64,000 nt of DNA, from contig JACJYH010000002.1 in assembly GCA_020636195.1 (NCBI GenBank), forward strand, positions 186,001-250,000. The letters are read 5' to 3'. The notes under the pieces were generated by a model. That model was not told where the DNA came from and made no database searches. It was given only the letters and a program-made list of their open reading frames with translations. The first letter of the stretch is position 1. Each line of letters starts with the position of its first letter. This stretch comes from Lewinellaceae bacterium. GTDB taxonomy: Bacteria > Bacteroidota > Bacteroidia > Chitinophagales > Saprospiraceae. A program made the translations under genes and the position numbers. This document shows positions 26,981 through 36,931 of the stretch, piece by piece.

Positions 26981-28077
26981 GCTACCGATTTTTTAAGATT
27001 TAAAATAGCATGTGCAATGTCATCAGCAGCATTTGCAAATCCAAATTCTAATATATTGGATGAAAGTGAAGATAATTTAGTATCATTTGAAAGCAAGTTT
27101 TGGATCACCTTGCCAAGTTCAGATTTTGCATCACTATCTTTTAATAAAATAGCGGCATCATGATCTGAAAGTGCCTTTGCATTGGCTGTTTGGTGATCTT
27201 CAGCTACGTTAGGCGATGGAATGAGCACTGAGGCCTTGCCTAATGCTGCCAACTCAGAAATGGTCAGCGCACCAGCTCTACAAATCACCAGATCCGCTGC
27301 GGAATACACCAAATGTATGTCTTCTATAAAAGCCAAAATTTTGATGTTAGCATTGCTGGCAAGTGGGTGATTTTTGAACTCTTCAAAATAGAGTTTTCCC
27401 ACCTGCCACACGATACTAATGTTCAAGGATAATAGTAAATCGGCATTGGATGCTACGGCTTCGTTTATGGTTCGGGCGCCAAGACTTCCGCCCAAAATGG
27501 CTATTGTTTTCTTATTTTGATCGAAGCCTAAACGTTGTTTTGCATTTATTTTATCAACAATATTTTTTAATATTTCATGACGAATTGGGTTGCCCGTCAT
27601 TCTAATCTTTTCTTTAGGGAAAAATCTCTCCATATTTGGATAAGCGACACAAATTAACGCTGCTTTTGGTGCGAGAATCCTATTGGTCACTCCGGCATAC
27701 GAATTTTGCTCTTGGAGAACTGTGGGAATTCCAAATGTGTTCGCAATTTTTAGGGTTGGGCCACTTGCATATCCACCCACACCGATGGCCACATCAGGTT
27801 TGAAAGACCTTATGATATAAACAGCCTTCATCAAACTGTGCGCCAATTTGAATGGGAAAACAAGATTTTTAAAGGCAAGCTTTCTTTGGAAGCCTGCGAT
27901 ATTTAATCCGATGATTTTATATCCAGCTTGTGGTACTTTTTCCATTTCCATCTTTCCTTTAGCGCCAACAAATAAAATGTCAGCATCAGGGCATTGCAAC
28001 TTGATTGCATCCGCTATTGCAATTGCCGGGAAAATATGTCCTCCCGTTCCGCCGCCACTGATCAGGAACTTATGCAT
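26977..28077 (-). CDS. murG: UDP-GlcNAc--lipid I N-acetylglucosaminyltransferase
   Basis: MurG makes lipid II at the inner face of the membrane. From the ATG at 28077 the product is 366 residues and begins MHKFLISGGGTGGHIFPAIA, placing the conserved GGTGGH loop at the family's usual position. The upstream extension to 28140 would overlap ftsW by about 70 nt with non-family sequence. Also present are GVGGYASGP, QEQNSYAGVTNRI and the C-terminal CRAGALTISELAALGK sugar-nucleotide site. Confidence 0.96.
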   Translation of the reverse strand: MHKFLISGGGTGGHIFPAIAIADAIKLQCPDADILFVGAKGKMEMEKVPQAGYKIIGLNIAGFQRKLAFKNLVFPFKLAHSLMKAVYIIRSFKPDVAIGVGGYASGPTLKIANTFGIPTVLQEQNSYAGVTNRILAPKAALICVAYPNMERFFPKEKIRMTGNPIRHEILKNIVDKINAKQRLGFDQNKKTIAILGGSLGARTINEAVASNADLLLSLNISIVWQVGKLYFEEFKNHPLASNANIKILAFIEDIHLVYSAADLVICRAGALTISELAALGKASVLIPSPNVAEDHQTANAKALSDHDAAILLKDSDAKSELGKVIQNLLSNDTKLSSLSSNILEFGFANAADDIAHAILNLKKSVA

Positions 28078-29239
28078 CGGCTTCCATTTTTTCCAGTTGC
28101 TTTTTATCTTCAAATGACTGTTCAACAAATCTGCTGACACTCAAAATGATTCCAAAAGAAACAGATGTAAATAAAAAGGAAGTATAACCCATTGATATCA
28201 TAGGTAATGTCAATCCAGTAGCGGGTACCAATTTTACAGAGACAGCCACATTAGCAAATGCAGTAATTACAATATTTAATGTCAATCCTAAGGCGAGCAT
28301 AGCTCCAAATGTTTTTGGGCATCTTGTAATAAGGCTGATGGCCCTGAACAATAACCACAAGTACATTATTACGATTACAATTCCTCCAATGAATCCATAT
28401 TCTTCACAAATGATGGCAAAAATGAAATCCGCATATGCATAGGGTAAAATATTCCTTTGAATGCTATTTCCTGGTCCAACACCGAACAAACCACCATCTG
28501 CAATTGCAATTTTAGATTGTTGAACCTGAAAACCTCCGTCAGTATATAAAAAGTCATTGATCCTTGAGAGCCAAGTATCCACTCTGAAATGATCAGAAAA
28601 ATGCTGCCCTACCACAAATAAAGCAGCGAATATCAACACTCCTAACACGGATAAAAGAAAGACGTACTTAAGTGAAATCCTTCCAACAAACATCATGATA
28701 AAAGTGGTAATGAAAAGCAATGCCGCCGTGGATAAGTTGCTTGGGGCGATCAAGCCGCATATCACAAGAATAGGCAATATGATGGGTACAAATGCACCTT
28801 TGAAATCTTTGATGTAGTCTTGTCGTATCGCCAATGCACGTGCAACGAACAAAATAAGGGCAATTCTTGCAAAGTCTGATGTTTGAAACGAAAGTTCCAG
28901 AATCGGAATTTTTATCCATCGGGCCGCATCATTGACCCTTTCTCCAAATAAAGCGGTGTACATCAATAATGGAATCGCAATCACCATCATGATAGGTGCT
29001 AGCTTTGCATAAACCATATAATGTAATTTATAGGCCATATAGGCTAAGCCCAAACCAGCTAAGATAAATATACTTTGTTTTATCAGGTAATATTCAGTGC
29101 TATGTGTAGCATTAAATGAATACACCACACTTCCTGAAGTACTGTACACAATCAATAAAGAAAACAAACTCAATAGCACCATAATCAGCCATATTGATCT
29201 GTCTCCCTTTAAATTATAATATGATTGTCTGATATTCAA
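28070..29239 (-). CDS. ftsW: Lipid II polymerase FtsW (SEDS family)
   Basis: FtsW is the septal SEDS peptidoglycan glycosyltransferase. The 389-residue protein has about ten membrane segments and the SEDS blocks: AARWIKIPILELSFQTSDFARIAL (about residues 107-131), QVQQSKIAIADGGLFGVGPGNSIQ, EEYGFIGGI and the ending PMISMGYTSFLF. Position between murD and murG, with a separate class B PBP in the cluster, supports FtsW over RodA. It overlaps the murG start by 8 nt. Confidence 0.93.
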   Translation of the reverse strand: MNIRQSYYNLKGDRSIWLIMVLLSLFSLLIVYSTSGSVVYSFNATHSTEYYLIKQSIFILAGLGLAYMAYKLHYMVYAKLAPIMMVIAIPLLMYTALFGERVNDAARWIKIPILELSFQTSDFARIALILFVARALAIRQDYIKDFKGAFVPIILPILVICGLIAPSNLSTAALLFITTFIMMFVGRISLKYVFLLSVLGVLIFAALFVVGQHFSDHFRVDTWLSRINDFLYTDGGFQVQQSKIAIADGGLFGVGPGNSIQRNILPYAYADFIFAIICEEYGFIGGIVIVIMYLWLLFRAISLITRCPKTFGAMLALGLTLNIVITAFANVAVSVKLVPATGLTLPMISMGYTSFLFTSVSFGIILSVSRFVEQSFEDKKQLEKMEADA

Positions 29240-29243
29240 TGTG

Positions 29244-30557
29244 TTAATTTAAATTTTTATAATGTTCTACTGCGCTTTTGAATTGGTCACCTCTATCCAT
29301 ATAATTCTTAAAGAGGTCAAAACTTGCGCACGCTGGAGACAGTAAAACTACGTCTCCTCCTTCTCCGATTTTTAGCGAAGTTGAAATGACTTCATCCACG
29401 CTTTGTGTTTCAATGATATGTTCAATATGATCTTTGAATGTGTCCACCAGCTTTCTGTTGTCCACACCTAGGCAAATCAATGCTTTTACTTTTTCTTTTA
29501 CAAATGGCATGAGCACTGCGTAATCGTTGCCTTTATCAGTGCCGCCAGCGACCCAAATTGTTGGTTTCTGCATGGCTTGAAGTGCATAAAATACAGAATC
29601 TACATTCGTTGCTTTACTGTCGTTAATGAATTCTATACCATTGATTTTACCGCAAGATTCCAGTCTATGGGGTAAGTTGATAAATGTGCTCAAGCCAACT
29701 CTAATTTCAGATTCTGTGAGGCCAACCAAACGACATGCCTCCACAGCTACCTTGGCATTGAGTAAATTATGCTTTCCAAAAATGGTCAATTCAAAATTGC
29801 CTGAATTGTCTTTGGATGTAATACCTTGGTCATACATGGATTCATGAATGGGTATTTGCTTTGCTTTTATGGAGAATCCTTTCTTTATATGATGTACAAT
29901 CTCGGGATCATCACCGTTGAAAATGAAAAAATCATCTTCATCTTGGTTTTCTGTGATACGGAATTTGGATCGAACATAGTTCGCCATCTTATAATCATAT
30001 CTATCCAAATGATCTGGTGTGATATTCAGTAAAATGGCTATGTGAGGTTTAAAAGTTTCAATACCGTCTAGCTGGAAGCTTGATACTTCAAGCACCATCA
30101 TTTTAGGTGTGCTTTCTGCAAGAATTCTTGCAAAGCTTTTACCGTAATTGCCACCTATGGCTACATTCTTTCCAGCGGATTTGAGTATGTGGTATAAGAG
30201 TCCCGATGTTGTAGTCTTCCCATTTGAGCCTGTGACAGCTATGGTCAGTCCGGAATAAAATAAATGACCAAACTCAATCTCTGAAATGACTTTTTTACCC
30301 TTTTCTTTTAACATGCCAAGGATAGGGGCATGTTCCGGAACACCGGGACTCTTAACAACCACCTCAGTTACCAAAACCCTATTAAAATCATGACCGCCTT
30401 CTTCAAAAGTGATCATGTGAAAATTCAATGTCTGTCTATACTCTTCTGACAGAGTGCCTGAATCAGAAACGAAAACATCAATACCATGCTTCTTCGCCAA
30501 AAGTGCTGCTCCAATACCACTTTCACCACCACCGATTATAACTACGCTTTTGATCAT
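29244..30557 (-). CDS. murD: UDP-N-acetylmuramoylalanine--D-glutamate ligase
   Basis: MurD adds D-glutamate to UDP-MurNAc-L-Ala. The 437-residue protein has an N-terminal Rossmann-like IIGGGESGIGAALLA, the ATP-binding GSNGKTTTSGLL loop (about residue 110), LEVSSFQLDGI, and the C-terminal SKATNVDSVFYAL and LLSPACASFDLFKNYMDRGDQF motif characteristic of MurD. It lies 1 bp from mraY and 4 bp from ftsW. Confidence 0.96.
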   Translation of the reverse strand: MIKSVVIIGGGESGIGAALLAKKHGIDVFVSDSGTLSEEYRQTLNFHMITFEEGGHDFNRVLVTEVVVKSPGVPEHAPILGMLKEKGKKVISEIEFGHLFYSGLTIAVTGSNGKTTTSGLLYHILKSAGKNVAIGGNYGKSFARILAESTPKMMVLEVSSFQLDGIETFKPHIAILLNITPDHLDRYDYKMANYVRSKFRITENQDEDDFFIFNGDDPEIVHHIKKGFSIKAKQIPIHESMYDQGITSKDNSGNFELTIFGKHNLLNAKVAVEACRLVGLTESEIRVGLSTFINLPHRLESCGKINGIEFINDSKATNVDSVFYALQAMQKPTIWVAGGTDKGNDYAVLMPFVKEKVKALICLGVDNRKLVDTFKDHIEHIIETQSVDEVISTSLKIGEGGDVVLLSPACASFDLFKNYMDRGDQFKSAVEHYKNLN

Positions 30558-30558
30558 A

Positions 30559-31824
30559 TCAACGTATTTTTAATGTAATGATGCTCACCACAGCCAACAC
30601 GAAACCAATAATCCAAAATCTCGTTACGATTTTTGATTCGTGCATGCCTACTTTTTGAAAGTGATGATGTAATGGAGACATCTTAAATATTCGTCTTCCC
30701 TCGCCATACTTTTTCTTGGTATATTTGAAATATGACACTTGTAGGATTACTGAGAGATTTTCTGCTACAAATATGCCGCAAAGTATTGGTATCAATAATT
30801 CTTTCCTTAAAAGTATGGCTAAAACTGCAATGATTCCTCCAATAGTGAGGCTTCCTACATCACCCATAAAAACTTTGGCAGGGTAGGAGTTGTGCCACAA
30901 AAAACCCACACAAGCTCCTATAAAACACGCCGAAAAGATCACCAATTCTGCTGAGTAAGGGATATAAAAGATATTCAAGTAATCAGCTATGATATTGTTA
31001 CCTGATACATACGCAAATATCCCAAGTGTCACGCCGATAATGGCAGAAGTCCCTGAAGCCAATCCATCGATACCATCAGTTAGATTGGCAGCATTAGACA
31101 CTGCTGTAACAATGAATATGACAATCAGCGTGAAAATAATCGATAACCAAATATTGGAATTGTCACCAAGAAAACCAATCAAACTTTTATAATCAAAGTT
31201 ATTGTTCTTGAAAAATGGAACATTGGTCATGGTCGTCTTGACATAAGCCATATCGGTCATACGTGAAACGTCGTTGACCTTAGGAAGTACTGTTTGATAC
31301 TGTTTAATAATTTCGTATCCACCTGATTGGGCTTCTGATAACGGCATTCTCACAACCACGTTATCAGACATCAACATCGTGATACCAACTACCAGGCCTA
31401 AAAATACCTGCCCAAATATTTTGAATTTACCGCTTAGGCCATCTTTGTTTTTCATGAAAACTTTGATGTAGTCATCTGCGCCTCCAATCAAACCCAACCA
31501 AACAGTTGAAAATATCATCAACAAGATATACACATTATCTAACCGTGCCAACAGTAAGCATGGTATAAGAATGGCTAAGATAATGATGATGCCACCCATG
31601 GTAGGTGTGCCTTCTTTGGCTTTTTGACCATCAAGTCCCAAATCTCTTACGGATTCTCCAATTTGCAAACGCTTCAAAGAACTTATGATTTTATTGCCGA
31701 AAACCATCGAAATGATCAAGGACAATATAATCGCCAATGCTGCACGAAAAGTAATATATTGATACAACCCCGAACCCGGAAAATTGTAATACTTGTCAAT
31801 ATATTCAAAAAAGTGGTACAACAT
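30559..31824 (-). CDS. mraY: Phospho-N-acetylmuramoyl-pentapeptide-transferase
   Basis: MraY transfers phospho-MurNAc-pentapeptide to undecaprenyl phosphate, making lipid I. The 421-residue product has about ten membrane helices. It shows the signatures KEGTPTMGGIIIILA, GGADDYIKVFMKNKDGLSGKFK, NAANLTDGIDGLASG (catalytic Asp region) and FMGDVGSLTIGG with MSPLHHHFQKVGM. It is longer than the enterobacterial enzyme because of an insertion (about residues 165-215), as in other Bacteroidota. A 223-bp structured gap separates it from murE. Confidence 0.96.
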   Translation of the reverse strand: MLYHFFEYIDKYYNFPGSGLYQYITFRAALAIILSLIISMVFGNKIISSLKRLQIGESVRDLGLDGQKAKEGTPTMGGIIIILAILIPCLLLARLDNVYILLMIFSTVWLGLIGGADDYIKVFMKNKDGLSGKFKIFGQVFLGLVVGITMLMSDNVVVRMPLSEAQSGGYEIIKQYQTVLPKVNDVSRMTDMAYVKTTMTNVPFFKNNNFDYKSLIGFLGDNSNIWLSIIFTLIVIFIVTAVSNAANLTDGIDGLASGTSAIIGVTLGIFAYVSGNNIIADYLNIFYIPYSAELVIFSACFIGACVGFLWHNSYPAKVFMGDVGSLTIGGIIAVLAILLRKELLIPILCGIFVAENLSVILQVSYFKYTKKKYGEGRRIFKMSPLHHHFQKVGMHESKIVTRFWIIGFVLAVVSIITLKIR

Positions 31825-31904
31825 TTGTTATATATAATAATATCCTAATATTTAAAACCGTTTTAAGTATTCTCTAATCGGTTGGAATAAAGGAAAATAA
31901 TTTT

Positions 31905-32020
31905 TAAAACTAACAGTACAGCAGGAAAATCCTGAAACGTTTTCCAAAATCGATACCTGCTGTAACTGTTAAACCAACCTGAGAATGATAATAGAACCTA
32001 AATCTTTATATTAGATTTAT
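31905..32020 (-). other. Structured intergenic element between murE and mraY; copy B of the hairpin repeat
   Basis: On the minus strand a TATAAAGATT stretch and a GGTTGGTTTAACAG box are followed by a long stem. Its 14-nt arm AACAGTACAGCAGG at 31912-31925 pairs with 31956-31970 with one bulged base. The 30-nt loop contains a competing GGAAAA/TTTTCC pairing (31924-31929 with 31940-31945). Only a weak U-rich stretch follows. It could be a partial terminator, an attenuator between murE and mraY, or an RNA processing site. It is the most diverged of the four copies. Confidence 0.45.
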
Positions 32021-32047
32021 CTGTAATGTGTACTAACTTCAACCTGT

Positions 32048-33511
32048 TCACACTAAGAAAGAATCTAATATTTTTATATCGTCAAAAGGAAACTTTTTTC
32101 CTTTAATTTCTTGGTATTTTTCGTGGCCTTTTCCAGCCACTAAAACTATATCGCCTTCACGAGCTATAAGAGATGCTGTATGAATTGCTGCTCTTCTATC
32201 CAACATAACCAATACATTTTGAGTTCTGTCATCCGGAACTCCTTTCTCCATATCTGCAATGATATCTTGTGGATCTTCGCTCCTAGGATTGTCGCTAGTG
32301 AGAATGGTATGATCTGAATAAGCAACTGCTATTTGGGCCATTTCCGGTCTCTTGCTTTTATCTCTATCTCCACCACAACCTACTACGGTGATGACTTTTG
32401 CTTTTGCCGGCTTGATATGATGAATGGTTTTAAGCACGTTCATCAGTGCATCCGGTGTGTGCGCATAATCTACAATGCCATATTTTCTGGATGTCTTACC
32501 AATGATTTGAGTAAATCGTCCTTCGGCACCTTTTAATGTACTTAGGTTTGTCAATATTTCATCCGGCTTTACGCCCAATTTATCTGCCACTGCATAGACC
32601 AATGTAATGTTATATGCATTGAATGTACCTACCATTCTAAAAAAAGCTTCTTTTTGATTGATGTTCAGGTGAAGGCCTTCTATTGAATCTTCTATGATCT
32701 TTGATTTATAATCAGCAAAATTCTTCAGACCATAAGTTGCAATCGATGCTTTGGTATTTTGCACCATCACCTCACCATTTTGATCGTCTATATTCGTGAT
32801 TGCTATAGCATCATTTGAAAGATGATCAAAGAATGATTTTTTTGCCCGGATATACTCCAACATAGTTTGATGGTAATCCAGATGATCATGGCTAATATTT
32901 GTAAACAATCCCATCTCATAATGCAGACCTTGAATTCGTTTTTGGTCAATCGCATGAGATGAAACTTCCATGAAAACATACCTACACTTTGCATCCCGCA
33001 TTTTTGAGATCAGGGCATGTAAGCTGACAATATCCGGAGTGGTATGCGTACTTGGAATGGTATCTTCTCCGATTCTTATTTCCACTGTAGAGATAAGTCC
33101 ACACTGGTATCCCAATTTTGAAAATAATTGGTATAATAATGTGCTGACCGTTGTTTTCCCATTGGTACCTGTAACTCCAATTAAGGATAATGACTCACTT
33201 GGTCTATTAAAAAACTGATTAAGTACATGACCTAAAACTTCTCTTACGGAATCAGTTCGAAGATACACGACCTTTTCATCTTTTACATCAGGCAAAGTAC
33301 TGCACAGTATGGCAGAAGCTCCATTTTTTATGGCTTCTTCTATGAACTGGTGACCATCTATTTTAGTACCAATAAGTGCTGCAAACAGCCCTCCGGATGA
33401 TACGCTCTTAGAATCGATAGCTATGGAATTGATTTCACAAAGTTCCACCGGACCGACAAGAGTGATGTTAGTCTCTAAAGGCAATATGTCAAATAACTTT
33501 TTGGTCATCAT
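32048..33511 (-). CDS. murE: UDP-N-acetylmuramoyl-L-alanyl-D-glutamate--diamino acid ligase
   Basis: MurE adds the third peptide residue. The 487-residue protein contains GVTGTNGKTTVSTLLYQLF (ATP loop, about residue 110), EVSSHAIDQKRI and YAHTPDALMNVLKTI. The specificity motif DNPRSEDP (reading TSDNPRSEDPQDI) is the meso-diaminopimelate type, so the organism likely has DAP-type peptidoglycan. Two adjacent ATGs (33511, 33508) are possible starts. It is 8 bp downstream of the PBP gene. Confidence 0.95.
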   Translation of the reverse strand: MMTKKLFDILPLETNITLVGPVELCEINSIAIDSKSVSSGGLFAALIGTKIDGHQFIEEAIKNGASAILCSTLPDVKDEKVVYLRTDSVREVLGHVLNQFFNRPSESLSLIGVTGTNGKTTVSTLLYQLFSKLGYQCGLISTVEIRIGEDTIPSTHTTPDIVSLHALISKMRDAKCRYVFMEVSSHAIDQKRIQGLHYEMGLFTNISHDHLDYHQTMLEYIRAKKSFFDHLSNDAIAITNIDDQNGEVMVQNTKASIATYGLKNFADYKSKIIEDSIEGLHLNINQKEAFFRMVGTFNAYNITLVYAVADKLGVKPDEILTNLSTLKGAEGRFTQIIGKTSRKYGIVDYAHTPDALMNVLKTIHHIKPAKAKVITVVGCGGDRDKSKRPEMAQIAVAYSDHTILTSDNPRSEDPQDIIADMEKGVPDDRTQNVLVMLDRRAAIHTASLIAREGDIVLVAGKGHEKYQEIKGKKFPFDDIKILDSFLV

Positions 33512-33519
33512 ATGATTTT

Positions 33520-35634
33520 CTAATTTAAATCTAGGTAAATCGTCTGACCTTTTGCGCTCGCTCCTTGGGGTATTGATTGGCGAGTCACTTTTCCTACGCC
33601 ATTAATTTTTACTTTTACCCCTACTTTTTCTAATATGAAGAGAGCATCTCTAGCTCCCATGCCTACTACATTTGGAATGAGCTCTGTATTTATATTTTTA
33701 TTGTTGAATCTTATGATTCCGTCGGATGGTTTAATCTGCGTCCAATCACCTGAAGACTTTTCTTCGGTTTGTATCCCAATGGTTTTAAAAATGTATTCGA
33801 AATCTGAAGTTTTACCGTTTGCTGCCATAGGCAGATTGGCGGATGTGGCTAATGAATCTGAAAGAAGCCTCGCCTGTTTTGTTTTAAGGGCAAAAACCTT
33901 TTCAGCTACATTTTTGAAGATTGGGCCGGCAGCAAAGCCACCATAGAATACATTTTTAGGATCATAGACAACTACGATCATGGTGTACATGGGATTTTCT
34001 GCCGGAAAATACCCGCAAAAACTCGCATTGTATTTGGCATATTCACCTGAGACAGCATAATTTGTCCGTGCTGTTCCTGTTTTTCCTGCAAGTGACAAGT
34101 ATTGAGATTTGATATTTTTTGCTGTACCTCTCAGTACTACACCTTCCATCATAAGTTTTGCCTTGGCAATATTTTCAGGTTTTGCCATTTGTTTGATCAA
34201 GACTGTTGGCTCAAATTGTTTGATGACTTCATCACCTTTTCTGATTTCTGAGACAAGGTATGGCTTGAGAACCGTACCACCATTGGCAACACCATTATAA
34301 AAATTTAATATTTGAAGTGGTGTCATCATAAGTTCATATCCATGCGCCATCCAAGGAATGGTAGTGCCGTACCAAGAATTCTTATTTCTCACAGGATCCT
34401 TGATCTCAGGAGCTGCTTCTCCTGATATATCGATTCCGGTTGGTTCATTCAAACCAAATTGTTTCAATCGATTGATCCACAGCTTTCTACCTTGCACAGA
34501 ATTGTACATATCATTGGCCAATGATGCTGTACCAACGTTGGATGAAATTTCAAAAACTTCCGCCATAGAAGCATATTTTCTACCATGTTTTTCTGAATCA
34601 TGCATAGTGCGATCAGAAAACTGCCTCACTCCATAATTCAAGAAAACAGTGGTATCAGTATTGGTCATTCCATCCTCCATCAGTGCTAACATCGTGGCTA
34701 GTTTCATTGTTGATCCCGGCTCACTGAGTCTTCCTACTGCTTGATTATACATCTCGTAATAGTTGCCATCTTCTGCACGCGTCAAGTTTGAAATGGCTTT
34801 GATTGCTCCTGTATGGGTTTCCATAAGAATGGCTGTCCCGCCTTCTGCACTGAGCTTAGATACGCCTTCATACAATTCTTGATGCACAATGTCTTGCATA
34901 TCTATATTGATGGTAGTGATGACATCGTTACCTCTGCTGATTTCGTTTTCTGAAGGATCAAATACAGGTACCCAAACATCTTTTTCACCAAAATTTGTGG
35001 GTAATCGCTTCATCAATCGCTTATCCGTTTTACCTTTCAGAGACTTATCAAAATAACCTTCAATACCTATCCTGTCTGCATTCTCACGATCTAGACCGAT
35101 GGTTCTGCTGGCCAACTCACGATAAGGTTTCACCCTTTTTCCATATCGCACGTCTATCAATCCACCTCGATATTTTCCATGACGCAGAATCGGTGCCTGT
35201 CTAAGTCTATTGTATGCCTCAATATCTAATCCACGAGCCAAATAAAAATATTTATTTCCTTTCTTTCTGGCAGTAATCAGATCAGTTTTCCATTGTTCCT
35301 TAGACTTTGTGGATTTGGCTTCTCTAAACTTACTTAAGAAAAGAGCAAGAGAATCAACTTCTTTTCTGAAGATTTCATCTTTCACTAAACTTAAATCCAT
35401 CCGTACCTCAAAGAACTGTAGTGATGTGGCTAACAAATTACTCTCTTCAGCGTAAATATTACCACGATCTGCATCTACGGTGCGCCATTGTACATTGGCT
35501 TCTCCCTGACGCTTCCATTTATCTCTTTCGATAAAGGAAATATTAAAAATTTTGAATAGGATGACTCCGGTTACTAATACAAACCCAAACAATACTAAAT
35601 ATGCACGCCAGAGTAACTCCTTCTTCCTATCCAT
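33520..35634 (-). CDS. ftsI: Division-specific class B penicillin-binding protein with a PASTA domain
   Basis: This is the septal transpeptidase. From ATG 35634 it has 704 residues: a membrane anchor at about 10-30, a PBP dimerisation domain, and a transpeptidase domain with S308-T-M-K311, S364-S-N366 and K518-T-G520. One C-terminal PASTA repeat (about 640-704, NVVGMGARDALFILEKVGVK) follows. A TTG start at 35670 would overlap ftsL by 26 nt, while the ATG lies 10 bp beyond ftsL. The position between ftsL and murE supports ftsI. Confidence 0.94.
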   Translation of the reverse strand: MDRKKELLWRAYLVLFGFVLVTGVILFKIFNISFIERDKWKRQGEANVQWRTVDADRGNIYAEESNLLATSLQFFEVRMDLSLVKDEIFRKEVDSLALFLSKFREAKSTKSKEQWKTDLITARKKGNKYFYLARGLDIEAYNRLRQAPILRHGKYRGGLIDVRYGKRVKPYRELASRTIGLDRENADRIGIEGYFDKSLKGKTDKRLMKRLPTNFGEKDVWVPVFDPSENEISRGNDVITTINIDMQDIVHQELYEGVSKLSAEGGTAILMETHTGAIKAISNLTRAEDGNYYEMYNQAVGRLSEPGSTMKLATMLALMEDGMTNTDTTVFLNYGVRQFSDRTMHDSEKHGRKYASMAEVFEISSNVGTASLANDMYNSVQGRKLWINRLKQFGLNEPTGIDISGEAAPEIKDPVRNKNSWYGTTIPWMAHGYELMMTPLQILNFYNGVANGGTVLKPYLVSEIRKGDEVIKQFEPTVLIKQMAKPENIAKAKLMMEGVVLRGTAKNIKSQYLSLAGKTGTARTNYAVSGEYAKYNASFCGYFPAENPMYTMIVVVYDPKNVFYGGFAAGPIFKNVAEKVFALKTKQARLLSDSLATSANLPMAANGKTSDFEYIFKTIGIQTEEKSSGDWTQIKPSDGIIRFNNKNINTELIPNVVGMGARDALFILEKVGVKVKINGVGKVTRQSIPQGASAKGQTIYLDLN

Positions 35635-35644
35635 GTTTCGTCGT

Positions 35645-35968
35645 TCACTGTTTTTGCTTTTCGGCAACAATTTTTAAAGGTGGCTCATTCATGGGAACTA
35701 ATCCGGAACCTTCCACTCTTCGTTCAACTTGCGATTGTATGCTACCATGCATCACTTCTTGTTGCAAATTCATGGCTCTCCATTTTGACTCCTTTACTTC
35801 TTTTTTCAAGGTGACAATTCTACGCTGTGCTTTTTCGTAAGCATGTGCATTTGAAATATACACTACTCCGAGCAATGCAATGTAGCATACAAAAGGCAAG
35901 TTAAAAAATATCCACTCTACGCTTCGCAGATTAAAAAGTGTAGCTTTCTTATTCTGGAAACTAGTCAT
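35645..35968 (-). CDS. ftsL: FtsL-like cell division protein
   Basis: The 107-residue bitopic protein has a basic N-terminus, one membrane helix (about residues 21-40, FFNLPFVCYIALLGVVYIS) and a periplasmic coiled-coil-like stretch (about 44-75). Sequence identity in this family is low, so the assignment rests on size, topology and its canonical place between rsmH and the septal PBP gene. FtsL forms the FtsQLB complex that activates septal synthesis; no FtsB is seen in the window. Confidence 0.8.
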   Translation of the reverse strand: MTSFQNKKATLFNLRSVEWIFFNLPFVCYIALLGVVYISNAHAYEKAQRRIVTLKKEVKESKWRAMNLQQEVMHGSIQSQVERRVEGSGLVPMNEPPLKIVAEKQKQ

Positions 35969-36022
35969 ATTGTGGAATTAAAAATATTTATAATAAATGA
36001 TAACATCATGTCTCTTTAATCA

Positions 36023-36931
36023 TCAGTTTTGGGAAACTTTTTCAGCGACTCTCAGTTTTGCACTTTTCGATCTGGGATTGTTTTTTTGTTCTAATGTTGA
36101 TGGTGTCACAATATCTTTGGTAATGATCTTCCATGGTTTCTCCATGTGCCCATACATATCTTTGATAGGTGTACCTTCGGCGTTGCCAAATTTAAACATG
36201 TGCTTCACTAATCTGTCTTCTAAGCTATGAAAGGTGATAATCACCATTCTACCACCGGGTTTTAATACGTCATACCCATCTTCTAGCAACTGTTGTAATG
36301 CCTGTAACTCTTGGTTGACTTCGATCCTTAGAGCTTGGTACACCTGAGCTAGATACTTTGGTTTCGGACCTAAAATCAGTGGCTCTAACCATCTGTTGAA
36401 CTCAAATGTGGAATGTAAAGGCATCTTACTCCGTTTCTGCACAATGGCATTTGCCAAAGTTTTACTGTTTCTCACCTCGCCATATTTGCTGAATATCTCC
36501 ACCAATTGCGCTTCCGAATATTGTAATAAAATGTCAATGGCTTTCACATCACTCATCACATTCATTCTCATATCCAGCGGTGCATCAAACCTGAAAGAAA
36601 ATCCCCTTTCGGGTTGGTCCAACTGATGCGAAGAAACACCCAAGTCTGCGATGATACCATCTACAGCCGCAATCCCATATAATTTCAAAAACTGCTTTAT
36701 ATACCTAAAATTGGATTGAATGAGGGTAAATTGGTCAGATAAAATAACATTCTGCCCTGCGTCCAAATCTTGATCAAAAGCGAACACATGCCCGTTGGAT
36801 GTGAGTTTGTTTAGAATGGCCCGTGAGTGACCTCCTGCGCCCATCGTGGAATCGACATAGATTCCATCTGGTTTGACATTCAATAAATCAACACTTTCAT
36901 CTAACAATACCGATGTGTGGTAATCGCTCAT
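36023..36931 (-). CDS. rsmH: 16S rRNA (cytosine(1402)-N(4))-methyltransferase
   Basis: RsmH (MraW) methylates C1402 of 16S rRNA. The 302-residue protein begins YHTSVLLDESVDLL and contains the S-adenosylmethionine loop STMGAGGHSRAIL, IIADLGVSSHQLDQPERGFSFRFDAPLDMRM, and VITFHSLEDRLVKHMF near the end, all diagnostic. Its ATG overlaps the mraZ stop (ATGA), giving translational coupling. Confidence 0.96.
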   Translation of the reverse strand: MSDYHTSVLLDESVDLLNVKPDGIYVDSTMGAGGHSRAILNKLTSNGHVFAFDQDLDAGQNVILSDQFTLIQSNFRYIKQFLKLYGIAAVDGIIADLGVSSHQLDQPERGFSFRFDAPLDMRMNVMSDVKAIDILLQYSEAQLVEIFSKYGEVRNSKTLANAIVQKRSKMPLHSTFEFNRWLEPLILGPKPKYLAQVYQALRIEVNQELQALQQLLEDGYDVLKPGGRMVIITFHSLEDRLVKHMFKFGNAEGTPIKDMYGHMEKPWKIITKDIVTPSTLEQKNNPRSKSAKLRVAEKVSQN

